From a virus: a stretch of 23,343 bases of DNA. The notes beneath the pieces were generated by a model. It worked only from the letters and a program-made list of their open reading frames with translations. It had not been told where the DNA came from and did no database searches. The stretch spans positions 1-23,343 of IMG/VR virus record IMGVR_UViG_3300027721_000773. One strand, written 5' to 3'. Positions 1-8,087 of the stretch are shown one piece after another; the first letter of the stretch is position 1, and every line of letters starts with the position of its first letter. A program made the translations under genes and the position numbers.

Positions 1-1
1 C

Positions 2-442
2 ATTGTTGCTAACTCTGTTATCACACAACGTTCTTCTTATGCTACAGGACAAGCTGCAGAATTTATCCAATTGGAGAAAAACTTCTATAGCTACCAAGCT
101 GGTTACTTGAAACACCTTTACAGAATGAATGGTTACAATGAGAACTTTGAGTCTTATGTTTCTAATGGTGTTACTTATGATAGCTACTATATCAAATTCA
201 ATGAATATGATAAGTCTGCTTACCAATGGGGTGATTATATCATGGAAGATTCTACAGTGATCATTGCTACTCCACAAACTCAAAGCAACGGTACTTCTAA
301 TCCAATTGGTGGACTTATTGAAGCAATCTTAGTAGGTGCTTTAGGAGCTGTTACAGATGATAATGATTGTGTGATCACAACCACTACTACATCAACTGCT
401 GCTCCTAGTACAACAACAACATCTTCTACTAACATTCCTTAA
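2..442 (+). CDS. C-terminal part of a probable major capsid protein (5' end outside the window)
   Basis: The reading frame is open from base 2, so the true start lies upstream; the in-frame TTG at 71 is not needed as a start. About 146 residues are visible. The first ~95 are an aromatic-rich globular sequence (YSYQAGYLKHLYRMNGYNENF, DSYYIKFNEYDKSAYQWGDY). A short Gly/Leu-rich hydrophobic stretch follows (GGLIEAILVGALGAV), then a DDNDC motif and a Thr/Ser-rich tail of about 25 residues with no domain after it. The gene ends at a very strong terminator, and crAss-like genomes place the capsid gene upstream of the tail-ring and muzzle genes. For that reason I infer the C-terminus of an HK97-fold major capsid protein. 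It could instead be another abundant head protein. The Thr-rich tail resembles the linkers of the downstream adhesins and would probably be surface-exposed. Confidence 0.5.
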   Translation: MVANSVITQRSSYATGQAAEFIQLEKNFYSYQAGYLKHLYRMNGYNENFESYVSNGVTYDSYYIKFNEYDKSAYQWGDYIMEDSTVIIATPQTQSNGTSNPIGGLIEAILVGALGAVTDDNDCVITTTTTSTAAPSTTTTSSTNIP

Positions 443-474
443 GGATAAGTAGAGAATAATAAATTCCTAGTATC

Positions 475-509
475 AAGGGGAGATGAGTAAAACACTCTCT
501 CCCCTTTTT
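475..509 (+). terminator. Strong intrinsic terminator after the capsid-like gene
   Basis: A perfect 9-bp stem (AAGGGGAGA, 475-483, with TCTCCCCTT, 498-506) continues past one bulged T into a further 4-bp stem (GAGT/ACTC) closed by an AAAAC loop. A T tract at 505-509 follows. This is the most GC-rich hairpin in the window and lies 33 nt after the stop codon. It would separate a highly expressed head gene from the adhesin block, or allow partial read-through into it. I see no clear promoter in the 22 nt between it and the next ATG. Confidence 0.9.
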
Positions 510-531
510 ATTAACCTTCAAAAACAAACTC

Positions 532-1095
532 ATGGCAGATTTAAAATTAGATATACTTGTAGTACCTACATATAGTACATTATCACTTGGCGTAATGGAC
601 GCTTCAACCTATCCAACAGATCCACCAGATGTTGAGAGCCCATCTATAAAAATAACTGTTCCTGGATTTAATCCTGTAACATTACCATTTGATGTAAATA
701 CATTTAATGTATACACCACTGCAACTCTTGGGATTACTGAAGTGGGTAGCGAACAACCTCTACCTGATGGAATATATAGATTAGTGTACTCTGTAGCACC
801 TGCATATTTGAACTTTGTAGAAAGAACAATAATGCGTACAGAGAGAATACAAGAGAAGTTTGACAGAGCTTTTCTTCAATTAGATTTAATGGAATGTGAT
901 AGAGCAATTAAAACACAATCTACTGTCACATTGAATACAATTAATTTCTTTATACAAGGAGCAATTGCTGCAGGTAATAACTGTGCTGAATATGAGGCAA
1001 CTAGATTATACAATCAAGCAGACAATATGTTAAATAGTTTTTTAAGATCTAACTGTGGTTGTTCAGGTAACAACTACCAAATCAATTTCAATTAA
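532..1095 (+). CDS. Conserved phage structural protein, function unknown
   Basis: The protein is 187 residues long and starts at an ATG 23 nt after the terminator. The first ~95 residues look like a beta-rich domain: hydrophobic strands, many Pro and Thr, and DGIYRLVYSVAP from residue 79. The second half is helical with charged residues (RTERIQEKFDRAFLQLDL) and ends in a small Cys-Gly segment (SNCGCSGNN). There is no signal peptide or membrane segment. Its place between the capsid-like gene and the adhesins, and its separation from a Cys-rich mini-protein by only 2 nt, suggest a virion component such as a tail-hub or fibre-attachment protein. I recall similar proteins in Bacteroidota phages but cannot name a function. 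Confidence 0.75.
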   Translation: MADLKLDILVVPTYSTLSLGVMDASTYPTDPPDVESPSIKITVPGFNPVTLPFDVNTFNVYTTATLGITEVGSEQPLPDGIYRLVYSVAPAYLNFVERTIMRTERIQEKFDRAFLQLDLMECDRAIKTQSTVTLNTINFFIQGAIAAGNNCAEYEATRLYNQADNMLNSFLRSNCGCSGNNYQINFN

Positions 1096-1097
1096 TT

Positions 1098-1187
1098 ATG
1101 GCACAATGTAATTCATGTGGAGCTAATGTGGGATGTGGATGTCAATTAAAAAATGGACTATGTGCTACATGCGCAGCTAAAAAATAA
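1098..1187 (+). CDS. 29-residue cysteine mini-protein
   Basis: This small ORF starts 2 nt after the previous stop, ends 5 nt before the next ATG, and fills the gap exactly. Among its 29 residues are six cysteines (C4, C7, C13, C15, C22, C25) arranged as CxxC, CxC, CxxC, with a Lys-Lys end. The spacing suggests a miniature zinc-binding knuckle or a disulfide-knotted peptide. Cysteine pairs also occur at the end of the upstream protein and at the start of the downstream one (NCPECADIP). A role in cross-linking or metal-bridging tail components is therefore possible, but this is inference. The tight spacing and the Cys pattern make it very likely to be a real gene. Confidence 0.7.
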   Translation: MAQCNSCGANVGCGCQLKNGLCATCAAKK

Positions 1188-1192
1188 TAAAT

Positions 1193-3865
1193 ATGTTAAC
1201 ACCTAGATTAACTAATTGTCCTGAATGTGCAGACATTCCTAATTTATTAAAAAGAGTAGATTGCAAGTTAGCAGAATATGCTAATGGTCTATATAACAAT
1301 GTTGTATTTATGTTGAATCAAGTTGTTCCTGCTGGAGCAATGATTCAACTTTTGGCGTATAAAAGAATCCTTACATACAAACAATGTAATCCTGATTATC
1401 TAAGTGATATATGTATGGACAAGATTGTGAGTAAGGTGATGAGATTAACATTAGGTGCTGAGATCAACACTATTTTTACACCAACACCTACAACATCTAC
1501 AACATCAACTACATCAACAACAACTAGTACAACAACTGCTGTTCCAGTTATTACTAGTGTTACAGAAATAAATATATGGTTTGATAATTCAGGATCTATG
1601 GGTACTACATATGGTCCATTACTAAGTATGGCTAATACATTATTAAAAGATTGTATAGGTCCTGTTTATGGATATAATCCATCAGTACCTGGTAGTGATG
1701 CGTTATATAACACTAGAGTAAAAGTAAATGCTATTGCTAATGAAAGATTTGTATCATGGTTAGCTACAGGACGTAATTATGGCAGAACTACAGATACAAC
1801 AGTAAATCAAGTACTTAATTTAACCTTTGCAGATGAGTCTGATGTTTATGGAGCAGTAACAGGAGCCTTTAACAATACAATAAGAACTGCACAATATAAT
1901 TCAGACGTTACCTTACTAAGATCACAATTAGCTACAGTCTCGTATTCTATTGAAGGACTTGCTTACCAAGTAAATACAGGACCAAATCAGTTTCCTGCAT
2001 TTAGAGGTTTAACACAAGCAACTTTTGTAGACACTGGTGTTTATGTTCCTCCATATAATATTAGCAATTTAAATAATTTTGATTATCAATTAGATGTAAT
2101 TGCAGGATCAACTCCAGAATACTATTTAAATTTAGTTGAATCAGGATTAAATAGTTTAGGATTTATTTTTACATGTGGAGGTGGTACAACCACTAGTACA
2201 AGTACATCTACTTCAACATCTACATCTACCACTACAGGTGTATGTGTAAGACCAGGAGGGCTAACTGATGGTAAGTTAGTTTCAGCTTATCAACTTGATG
2301 GTGGTAATTTTAATTACTTTAGTACAATAAGTGCCCTGTTTGCTTGTCAATCATTTCAAACTTTTCGTGCAGGAAATGGTGATGGAACAATAAATTATAA
2401 TATTTCATATTCTTCATTAAATATTAATGAAAAACTTTATGAAGTTTGGGGTAGTACTAGTTGTAACTCAGTTCCAGATGGATATTATTGGTTTCAGCCA
2501 GATAATACTAATCCAGTAACATATTTTAATGCCACTGATCCAATAAACATTGTTACAGTAGTAAATGGATACATTACAGCAATTAACGTATGTAACAGTT
2601 CTACAACAACTACAACAACAACTACATGTGATCCTAATACACAACATCCATATTCTTATCAATTAATCAGTGCAACCCAAGCAGGTCCAAATTTTAATTA
2701 TATTACTTCATTAACTACTGCTTGTAATGCAAAAGATTGTTTAACTTCAAGTACTTGTATTCCTTATGTAACAACTACCACTCAGTGGAATGCAAATACT
2801 CTAGCAATAGGAATGGTTGCTTATGGAGCGACCACTGGATGTCAACTATCCCAACTTGCTGATGGATATTATACAGTGTTTATAGGTGCTGGTACTTATG
2901 CAATTGTACAAATAGTTAATAGTGTACTAGTAGATTTTCCACAATGTCCAACACCTACTACCACTACAACTAGCACGTCTACTAGCACTACAACTACAAC
3001 CACAACTACTGCAAACCCTGTATCTAGTATTTTGGGAACTACAGAAAATACTCCAGTTGGAATTACAATTGATTCGGCAGGAAATATTTATACAGCAAAT
3101 TATAGTTCAAACAATGTAACAAAAATAACACCCTCAGGTGTATCAAGTATTTTGGGAACAACAGGAACTAATCCAACTTTCATCATAATTGATTCGGCAG
3201 GTAATGTTTATACTACAAATAATGGTTCTGACAACGTAAGTAAAATAACACCCTCAGGTGTATCGACTATTTTAGGAACAACAGGAGCTGAACCATATGG
3301 TATCACAATTGATTCAGCAGGAAATATTTATACATCAAACCTAAGTTCTAACAACGTAAGTAAAATTACGCCCTCGGGAGTGTCTACAATATTAGGAACA
3401 ACAGGAACTACTCCAAATGGAATAACAATAGATGCCGCAGGAAATATTTATACAGTAAATAATGGTTCACATAACGTAACAAAAATCACACCAGCAGGAG
3501 TGTCAACTATTTTAGGAACTACAGGAATTAGTTCACATGCAATTACAATTGATTCAGCAGGAAATATTTACACAGCAAGTGTTTTTTCAAACAACGTAAC
3601 AAAAATCACGCCCTCGGGAGTGTCAACCATTTTAGGAACAACAGGAACTACTCCAGAAGGAATTATAATAGATGCTGCAGGAAATATTTATACATCAAAT
3701 TATTCTTCAAATAACGTAAGTAAAATAACACCAGCAGGAGTGTCAACCATTTTAGTAACTACAGCACCTGCAGGAACTGGTCTATATGGTATTACAATTG
3801 ATTCAGTAGGTAATATTTATACAGCAAATTCTACTTCAAATAACGTAAGTAAAATAACACCATAA
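1193..3865 (+). CDS. Multidomain phage adhesin: anchor, vWA-like domain, two recurring domains, seven-blade repeat array
   Basis: The protein has 890 residues. Residues 1-95 are a conserved-looking helical anchor (NCPECADIPNLLKRVDCKLA, then LLAYKRIL). A Thr/Ser linker (97-115) follows. Next comes a von Willebrand factor A-like domain (~125-330) with a DxSxS metal site, D131-N-S133-G-S135. A second linker (331-349) leads to two copies of a ~100-residue domain (350-469 and 480-584), each ending in a G/dGYY...nG.i..i..C pattern and separated by Thr tracts. After a fourth linker, seven 40-residue repeats (610-890) resemble NHL/SMP-30-type beta-propeller blades. This is the architecture of a surface-displayed host-binding fibre: the N-terminus would attach to the virion and the other domains would contact the cell envelope. 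The family of the vWA domain is inferred from the MIDAS-like motif and length only. Confidence 0.85.
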   Translation: MLTPRLTNCPECADIPNLLKRVDCKLAEYANGLYNNVVFMLNQVVPAGAMIQLLAYKRILTYKQCNPDYLSDICMDKIVSKVMRLTLGAEINTIFTPTPTTSTTSTTSTTTSTTTAVPVITSVTEINIWFDNSGSMGTTYGPLLSMANTLLKDCIGPVYGYNPSVPGSDALYNTRVKVNAIANERFVSWLATGRNYGRTTDTTVNQVLNLTFADESDVYGAVTGAFNNTIRTAQYNSDVTLLRSQLATVSYSIEGLAYQVNTGPNQFPAFRGLTQATFVDTGVYVPPYNISNLNNFDYQLDVIAGSTPEYYLNLVESGLNSLGFIFTCGGGTTTSTSTSTSTSTSTTTGVCVRPGGLTDGKLVSAYQLDGGNFNYFSTISALFACQSFQTFRAGNGDGTINYNISYSSLNINEKLYEVWGSTSCNSVPDGYYWFQPDNTNPVTYFNATDPINIVTVVNGYITAINVCNSSTTTTTTTTCDPNTQHPYSYQLISATQAGPNFNYITSLTTACNAKDCLTSSTCIPYVTTTTQWNANTLAIGMVAYGATTGCQLSQLADGYYTVFIGAGTYAIVQIVNSVLVDFPQCPTPTTTTTSTSTSTTTTTTTTANPVSSILGTTENTPVGITIDSAGNIYTANYSSNNVTKITPSGVSSILGTTGTNPTFIIIDSAGNVYTTNNGSDNVSKITPSGVSTILGTTGAEPYGITIDSAGNIYTSNLSSNNVSKITPSGVSTILGTTGTTPNGITIDAAGNIYTVNNGSHNVTKITPAGVSTILGTTGISSHAITIDSAGNIYTASVFSNNVTKITPSGVSTILGTTGTTPEGIIIDAAGNIYTSNYSSNNVSKITPAGVSTILVTTAPAGTGLYGITIDSVGNIYTANSTSNNVSKITP
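3020..3862 (+). repeat. Seven tandem 120-nt repeats encoding beta-propeller-like blades
   Basis: Units begin at 3020, 3140, 3260, 3380, 3500, 3620 and 3740, an exact 120-nt period. Each encodes a version of VS(S/T)ILGTTG..P.GITIDSAGNIYT.N.(S)NNV(T/S)KITP(S/A)G. The last unit carries three extra residues (APAGTGLYG region) and lacks the closing Ser-Gly. Conservation at the nucleotide level is high (for example GATTCAGCAGGAAATATTTA recurs), so the array has probably grown by recent tandem duplication. Seven units would close one propeller ring. Confidence 0.9.
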
Positions 3866-3909
3866 TAAAAGATTAAAAATAATTTAAACCTTTAAAAATA
3901 AATATAATT

Positions 3910-5034
3910 ATGTCTTGTCAAAATTGTTATAATGGATGCACTGAAACTATTTCAGATCAGTGTGTCAGATATACAGGAATAGATGTTCCTACATTAGGGA
4001 TTAGTACTGGTGATCCTTTATCAGTGATTGAACAATCTCTAACTACATTTCTTGTTTCTACATTAGATGGATCTGGAATAAAAATAGATCTTAGTAGTAT
4101 AAATATATGTGCACTTGTACGATCATATCTTCCTGCATGTTCAACATGTTCAGATATATCAATTGTAGATATAGCAAAAGCTCTTATAGAAACTTCATGT
4201 GATATACAAGCTCAAATTGATGCTATTGGTGTTACACTTACTGCATTGAACGCTGATTATACTATTGGTTGTTTAACAGGAGTTACAACTTCTTCAGATA
4301 CGCATGCTATTGTACAAGCTACAATAACAAAACTTTGTAGTGTTGATGCTAGTTTAGCATTTGTAATTAATCAATTACCATCATATGCATTAAAAACAGA
4401 AATCTGTACACTAATACAACAATGTACAAGTGAAACTGCAGCAGCGTCAGCTAGTTCTAATATGCTTCCTTATTCTGTAATTCCTTATTATGGAGCAATA
4501 TCTGGATATCCAACTGTATCAGATGGATTTAGTGGAACAGGTGCAGGATATGGATATTGGGTTAATGTGTATATATGTAATGGCCAAAACCCAGGAGTTC
4601 CAGATTTAAGAGGAAGAGTTGCTGTAGGTTCTACAGACATGGGATCAGTAAACTGGCCTTCACAAACAAATCCTTCTACTCCAGGCAATCCTACATATGG
4701 ATATAAAACAAGTACTAGTGTACAAGGAAGTAATACAACTACATTAAGTTTAGGACAGATACCAGCACATAATCATTCTGGTTCTTCAGCTACTACCAGT
4801 ATTTCTCCTAATCCACATAGTCATAATTATACTACTAGAAATAATAATAATAGAGCACAGTTTTCAAATAGTGAAAGAGAAGTTACCACTTACGCAACTT
4901 CTACTCTAGCTACTACATCCGTATCTTTAACAGCTGCAACAACAATGACAATAGTGTCACAAGGAAATAATGAAGCTCATTCTAATGTTCAACCAGGACT
5001 TGCAGTTTACTATCTTATCTATATTCCAGTATAA
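3910..5034 (+). CDS. Tail-collar-domain fibre protein
   Basis: The protein has 374 residues. A Cys-rich N-terminus (MSCQNCYNGC) leads into an attachment-like segment (VRYTGIDVPTLGISTGD) and a helical, Cys-containing stalk to about residue 185. The C-terminal half matches phage tail-collar / microcystin-dependent-protein architecture. It has a strand region with YICNGQNPGVPDLRGRVAVG around residues 218-240, GQIPAHNHSG near 281-290, a His-containing loop (NPHSHNY), and a hydrophobic end (NVQPGLAVYYLIYIPV). In T4-type short fibres such His pairs bind metal and stabilise the trimer; the same is plausible here. Probable trimeric receptor-binding fibre. The next gene starts 2 nt after the stop, so the two are likely co-translated. 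Confidence 0.85.
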   Translation: MSCQNCYNGCTETISDQCVRYTGIDVPTLGISTGDPLSVIEQSLTTFLVSTLDGSGIKIDLSSINICALVRSYLPACSTCSDISIVDIAKALIETSCDIQAQIDAIGVTLTALNADYTIGCLTGVTTSSDTHAIVQATITKLCSVDASLAFVINQLPSYALKTEICTLIQQCTSETAAASASSNMLPYSVIPYYGAISGYPTVSDGFSGTGAGYGYWVNVYICNGQNPGVPDLRGRVAVGSTDMGSVNWPSQTNPSTPGNPTYGYKTSTSVQGSNTTTLSLGQIPAHNHSGSSATTSISPNPHSHNYTTRNNNNRAQFSNSEREVTTYATSTLATTSVSLTAATTMTIVSQGNNEAHSNVQPGLAVYYLIYIPV

Positions 5035-5036
5035 AT

Positions 5037-6596
5037 ATGTCGTCTTACCCACCTGTTCCGCAAAGAAAAAATTGCAACTGTGAAGATCCTTGTATCTCTA
5101 CAGATGATGTTTACTATGCTGGTCCCAATCTTCCAAACTCAGGAGCAAATACTTATGATATATTAACAGAAGTTATTGAGAGGCTAGATAATATTTATTC
5201 TACTACTATTACTGTAATACCTACATTACAACAAGTTACTAATTCGGGTAATTATACTACTACTTCAATCATTGCAAATTCATTTCAAAAGATTGGTGGA
5301 AATGGTAATAATATTCTATTGGATAATGGTACAGTGTTACCTATAGCAAATTTACCATCAACTGTTACAGAAACATCTCAGTTAATTAATGATGGTGAAG
5401 ATGGAATAAATCCATTTATAACAGCACAAGATATTCCAGCATTCAATCCTTCTAACTATGATCTTGATGAATTTACTAATAATGGAATAGATCCATTTGC
5501 TCATATATCAGATATACCTGTAGGTGGTACACAAACATTAGCCCAAACTCTTGTATTAGGTAATAATACAGGAGGCAGAAATATATTATTGAATGATGCA
5601 GACTCCTTACTATTAGAAAATGGTTCTTATTTAATAAAGGGAAGATATGGGCTTGGAGGTCTTGGTGGTATTTCAAGAATTTGTTCTATAGGTTATGAAG
5701 ACAACTGGCAAAATGGTTTCAGACACGTTTTTGATGCTAACGGATTTGTAAGAAATTCAACTAATTGTTTTGATGATCCACCTACCGTTAATTCTGATGT
5801 TACACAAAGATATAAAGTAGGCAGTATTTGGACTTTAGATGATTTAACTAATTATATTTGTACAGATGCAACAGAGGGTGCTGCTGTATGGGAATTTTAC
5901 AAAGAAATACCTCCACCTTTAGCATATACACCAGTTAATAAAGCTGGAGATACAATGTCAGGACTATTAGTTCTTAGTGCTGATCCAGGAGCTGCGTTAG
6001 GAGCTGCAACAAAGCAATATGTAGATTCAAAAGTAATTAGTGTTTATAGAATAAAAGGTAGTGTTGCTAATTATGCAGCTTTGCCAAGTTCAGGCCAAGT
6101 TATAGGGGATGTTTGGAATCTTTTAGACACAGGGGCAAATTATGTATGGACAGGTACTGTTTGGGATGCGTTAGGTACTACTGTTGATATTAGCGGAAAG
6201 GCAAATATAGACAGTCCTACATTTACAGGAATTCCATTAGCCCCAACAGCTGCTACAGGAACAGATAATACACAAATTGCTACAACAGCATTTGTTGCAG
6301 CAACAGTAAACAATAGACTTGTAATTGAAACAACAGCAGGATACTCATTAACAAATGCTGATAGTGGAGGTATAATTATATTCAAGACAACAGTTAATCA
6401 GACATTAAATATTCCATTAGGACTTAGTGCTGGGTTTGAATGTACATTTGTGACACTTGCTAATGTAATATTATCAGTTGCTGCAAATGGTAATATATTA
6501 AATAATGCAGCAGGAACTACAATGACTGGAGGTTTAAGTTTTACACTTAAGAGAATGTTATCATCAAACACATTCATAGCAACAGGAAACTTATGA
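5037..6596 (+). CDS. Long tail-fibre protein with GDTMSG/ATKQYVD and TQIATTAFV motifs
   Basis: The protein has 519 residues. The N-terminus (MSSYPPVPQRKNCNCEDPC, then DVYYAGPNLPNSG and a helical ERLDNI segment) resembles that of the preceding fibre, so both probably dock at the same kind of site. The middle is beta-rich and Asn/Gly-rich. Near residues 302-334 are the widespread tail-fibre motifs NKAGDTMSG and AATKQYVDSKV. Near 393-421 is another (IDSPTFTGIPLAPTAATG, then TQIATTAFV). The C-terminal ~85 residues form a Thr/Gly/Asn-rich beta region (FKRMLSSNTFIATGNL-type end) typical of small terminal fibre domains. The stop overlaps the next start as ATGA. The role as a virion fibre is well supported; the receptor is unknown. 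Confidence 0.85.
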   Translation: MSSYPPVPQRKNCNCEDPCISTDDVYYAGPNLPNSGANTYDILTEVIERLDNIYSTTITVIPTLQQVTNSGNYTTTSIIANSFQKIGGNGNNILLDNGTVLPIANLPSTVTETSQLINDGEDGINPFITAQDIPAFNPSNYDLDEFTNNGIDPFAHISDIPVGGTQTLAQTLVLGNNTGGRNILLNDADSLLLENGSYLIKGRYGLGGLGGISRICSIGYEDNWQNGFRHVFDANGFVRNSTNCFDDPPTVNSDVTQRYKVGSIWTLDDLTNYICTDATEGAAVWEFYKEIPPPLAYTPVNKAGDTMSGLLVLSADPGAALGAATKQYVDSKVISVYRIKGSVANYAALPSSGQVIGDVWNLLDTGANYVWTGTVWDALGTTVDISGKANIDSPTFTGIPLAPTAATGTDNTQIATTAFVAATVNNRLVIETTAGYSLTNADSGGIIIFKTTVNQTLNIPLGLSAGFECTFVTLANVILSVAANGNILNNAAGTTMTGGLSFTLKRMLSSNTFIATGNL

Positions 6597-7315
6597 ACAA
6601 TGTAGCATTTCAAATATATGGGTTAAAGAAAAATGGTATTGTAAAAAGTAATCTTATAGTAGATTTAGATGCTGGAAATCTAAACTCATATCCAGGTACA
6701 GGACCTACATGGACAGATTTAACTGGAAATGGATATAATGGAACACTTATAAATAATCCTATTTTTGATTCTGAAAATGGAGGGTGTATTCTATTTGATG
6801 GAACTGCTCAGTGGGTTAGTTTGGGTATATTACCTATAGGTTTACGATTTACAAATAATTTTACAATTAATATTTGGCTAAGGTTTACTAATTTAACAGG
6901 TTTCCAGTCAATATTTTCTTGTAATGAAAATGCAGGATATGGAATAGTTGCAAATTATAACGTACCTAATAGAATACAAACTCGATTTTGGATAAACAAT
7001 AGTTTTGCTCCTACAGCTGGACAAGTTACAACAGCTTATAATACAACTTCATGGTTTAATATAACAGCAACTTATAATGGAACTAATACTATCTTTTATA
7101 GAAATGGAGTTTTGATACAAAGTGTTTCTGATGTAGGAGTTATTACATATCCTTCTATTCAGCCATTATTAATAGGAGCTAATCCTACAGGTCCAAGTAC
7201 AGCACAATATTTTTTTAAAGGTAGAATTTCTCAAGTACAGTTATATGACAGAGCACTTTCCTTACAAGAAATAATACAGAACTATAACACAATGAAAGGG
7301 AGATATGGATTATAA
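6593..7315 (+). CDS. LamG / concanavalin A-like lectin-fold phage protein
   Basis: The protein has 240 residues and its ATG overlaps the upstream TGA. Nearly the whole length fits the LamG jelly-roll: an opening NLIVDLDAGNLNSYPG strand, TWTDLTGNGYNGTL, GGCILFDGTAQWVSLG, a central TINIWLRFTN strand, TWFN-type and NGVLIQSV strands, and the diagnostic closing segment FKGRISQVQLYDRALSLQEI. It ends YNTMKGRYGL. LamG proteins of this kind in Bacteroidota phages are taken to bind glycans or form fibre tips. Coupling to the long fibre by the 4-nt overlap suggests a matched tip or chaperone-like partner. There is no signal peptide. Confidence 0.85.
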   Translation: MNNVAFQIYGLKKNGIVKSNLIVDLDAGNLNSYPGTGPTWTDLTGNGYNGTLINNPIFDSENGGCILFDGTAQWVSLGILPIGLRFTNNFTINIWLRFTNLTGFQSIFSCNENAGYGIVANYNVPNRIQTRFWINNSFAPTAGQVTTAYNTTSWFNITATYNGTNTIFYRNGVLIQSVSDVGVITYPSIQPLLIGANPTGPSTAQYFFKGRISQVQLYDRALSLQEIIQNYNTMKGRYGL

Positions 7316-7316
7316 T

Positions 7317-7328
7317 AATAAAAACCAA
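7317..7328 (+). promoter_or_regulatory. A-rich leader with AAAACCAA core before the first SGPF-module gene
   Basis: The stretch AATAAAAACCAA lies just ahead of the ATG at 7334. Its core recurs directly before the starts at 8088 and 9615. It may be a translation-enhancing A-rich leader of the kind used where Shine-Dalgarno pairing is absent. Confidence 0.4.
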
Positions 7329-7333
7329 ACAAC

Positions 7334-8041
7334 ATGACAGTATTAATAACACTAACAACAGCAGGTGCAGATACAGGACCATTCAACCTATATTCAGATG
7401 TTAATGGATACACTAGTGCATTTGTATTAAACGTAACCAAACAACAACTAACTGATGGTTATCCATCTGATATAGTTCCTGATGGTACAACAGTAGTCAA
7501 AGTACAATCTGTTAGTAGCTTATGTAATAATTACATACTCTTAAATGTTCCAACAACAAGTACTACCAGTACTAGTACTTCTACTAGTACAAGCACTAGC
7601 ACTAGCACTAGCACCAGTACCTCTACTAGCACATCAACATCTACTAGCACTAGTACAACCACTAGTTCTACAACAAATGGAATACCAACTATCGTAACTA
7701 CTTTATGGTATGGGGTTTTTGATGGTCCAACAAGTTATAATATGAATACTGCACCAACAGATCTTGATGCTAAATGTATATGGGAAGAGTATTTTGTGAC
7801 TTTGAATTGGGCAGGTCGTGGAATGGATCTTAAATCATTTGTTAATCTTGCTGTTGGAGTTCAATTATATAATACTAATAATACAACATATAGTTCATCA
7901 GGAAGATTTGTTATTGACACCAACACATTTGGAGCATTAACTCCTGGATTTGTACCACCTAATAGATATGTTATACAGCACACTACAGGTCTTATTACTT
8001 CTATAACTAATTTTAATGATTTACCAACTTGTCCTGCTTAA
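7334..8041 (+). CDS. SGPF-module display protein with a 41-residue Ser/Thr linker and a C-terminal domain
   Basis: The protein has 235 residues. Residues 1-72 form the shared N-terminal module (ITLTTAGADTGPFNLYSD, a GYP segment, VPDGTTVVKVQS, a Cys, then a YILLNV strand). Residues 74-114 are an unbroken Ser/Thr run, the longest in the window. Residues 115-235 are a compact domain (CIWEEYFVTLNWAGRG, LAVGVQLYNTNN, HTTGLITSI, LPTC). Its order of features loosely matches the recurring Cys...G.Y...nG.i..i..C domain of the 890-residue adhesin. The layout is anchor, flexible spacer, exposed head, consistent with a virion decoration or host-binding protein. The function of the head domain is unknown. 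Confidence 0.8.
   Translation: MTVLITLTTAGADTGPFNLYSDVNGYTSAFVLNVTKQQLTDGYPSDIVPDGTTVVKVQSVSSLCNNYILLNVPTTSTTSTSTSTSTSTSTSTSTSTSTSTSTSTSTSTTTSSTTNGIPTIVTTLWYGVFDGPTSYNMNTAPTDLDAKCIWEEYFVTLNWAGRGMDLKSFVNLAVGVQLYNTNNTTYSSSGRFVIDTNTFGALTPGFVPPNRYVIQHTTGLITSITNFNDLPTCPA
7553..7675 (+). repeat. Low-complexity Ser/Thr codon tract
   Basis: There are 41 consecutive Thr or Ser codons, mostly as alternating AGT/AGC/TCT and ACT/ACA/ACC, giving repeated ACTAG hexamer-like DNA. The unit is in multiples of 3 or 6 nt, so slippage or recombination would alter linker length without breaking the frame. Similar shorter tracts lie at about 373-435, 1481-1540, 2182-2238, 2599-2629, 2950-3012, 9838-9912, 18032-18095 and 18512-18536. 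Confidence 0.95.
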
Positions 8042-8074
8042 TATATGATTATATAAAACTAATTAATTTTTGTT

Positions 8075-8087
8075 AAAATAAAACCAA
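8075..8087 (+). promoter_or_regulatory. 13-nt leader AAAATAAAACCAA abutting the ATG at 8088
   Basis: The same 13-mer, in the same position directly against the start codon, occurs before the gene at 9615. It contains no Shine-Dalgarno. It was probably copied together with the SGPF module, or serves as a leader for translation initiation. Confidence 0.45.

Noticed and set aside
71-442. A separate small gene starting at the TTG at 71
   Set aside because: The same frame is open to the left edge of the window with good coding character, so this is the end of a longer gene.
443-531. A promoter between the capsid-like gene and the 187-residue gene
   Set aside because: No TTTG ... TAnnTTTG pair with acceptable spacing is visible, and the space is mostly taken by the terminator hairpin.
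2468-2662. Minus-strand ORFs inside the large genes, such as a Cys-rich one opposite the Thr linker at 2599-2629
   Set aside because: They are the reverse complement of Thr/Ser codon tracts and AT-rich coding sequence, with no start context or homologous look.
5640-7312. Shared KGRYGL sequence in the long fibre and at the end of the LamG protein as a recombination or processing site
   Set aside because: Only six residues and about 11 identical bases are shared, which is too little to separate from chance or from a common LamG ending.
7553-7675. CRISPR-like or other regular repeat array
   Set aside because: There is no repeat-spacer structure; it is an in-frame Ser/Thr codon tract inside a coding gene.
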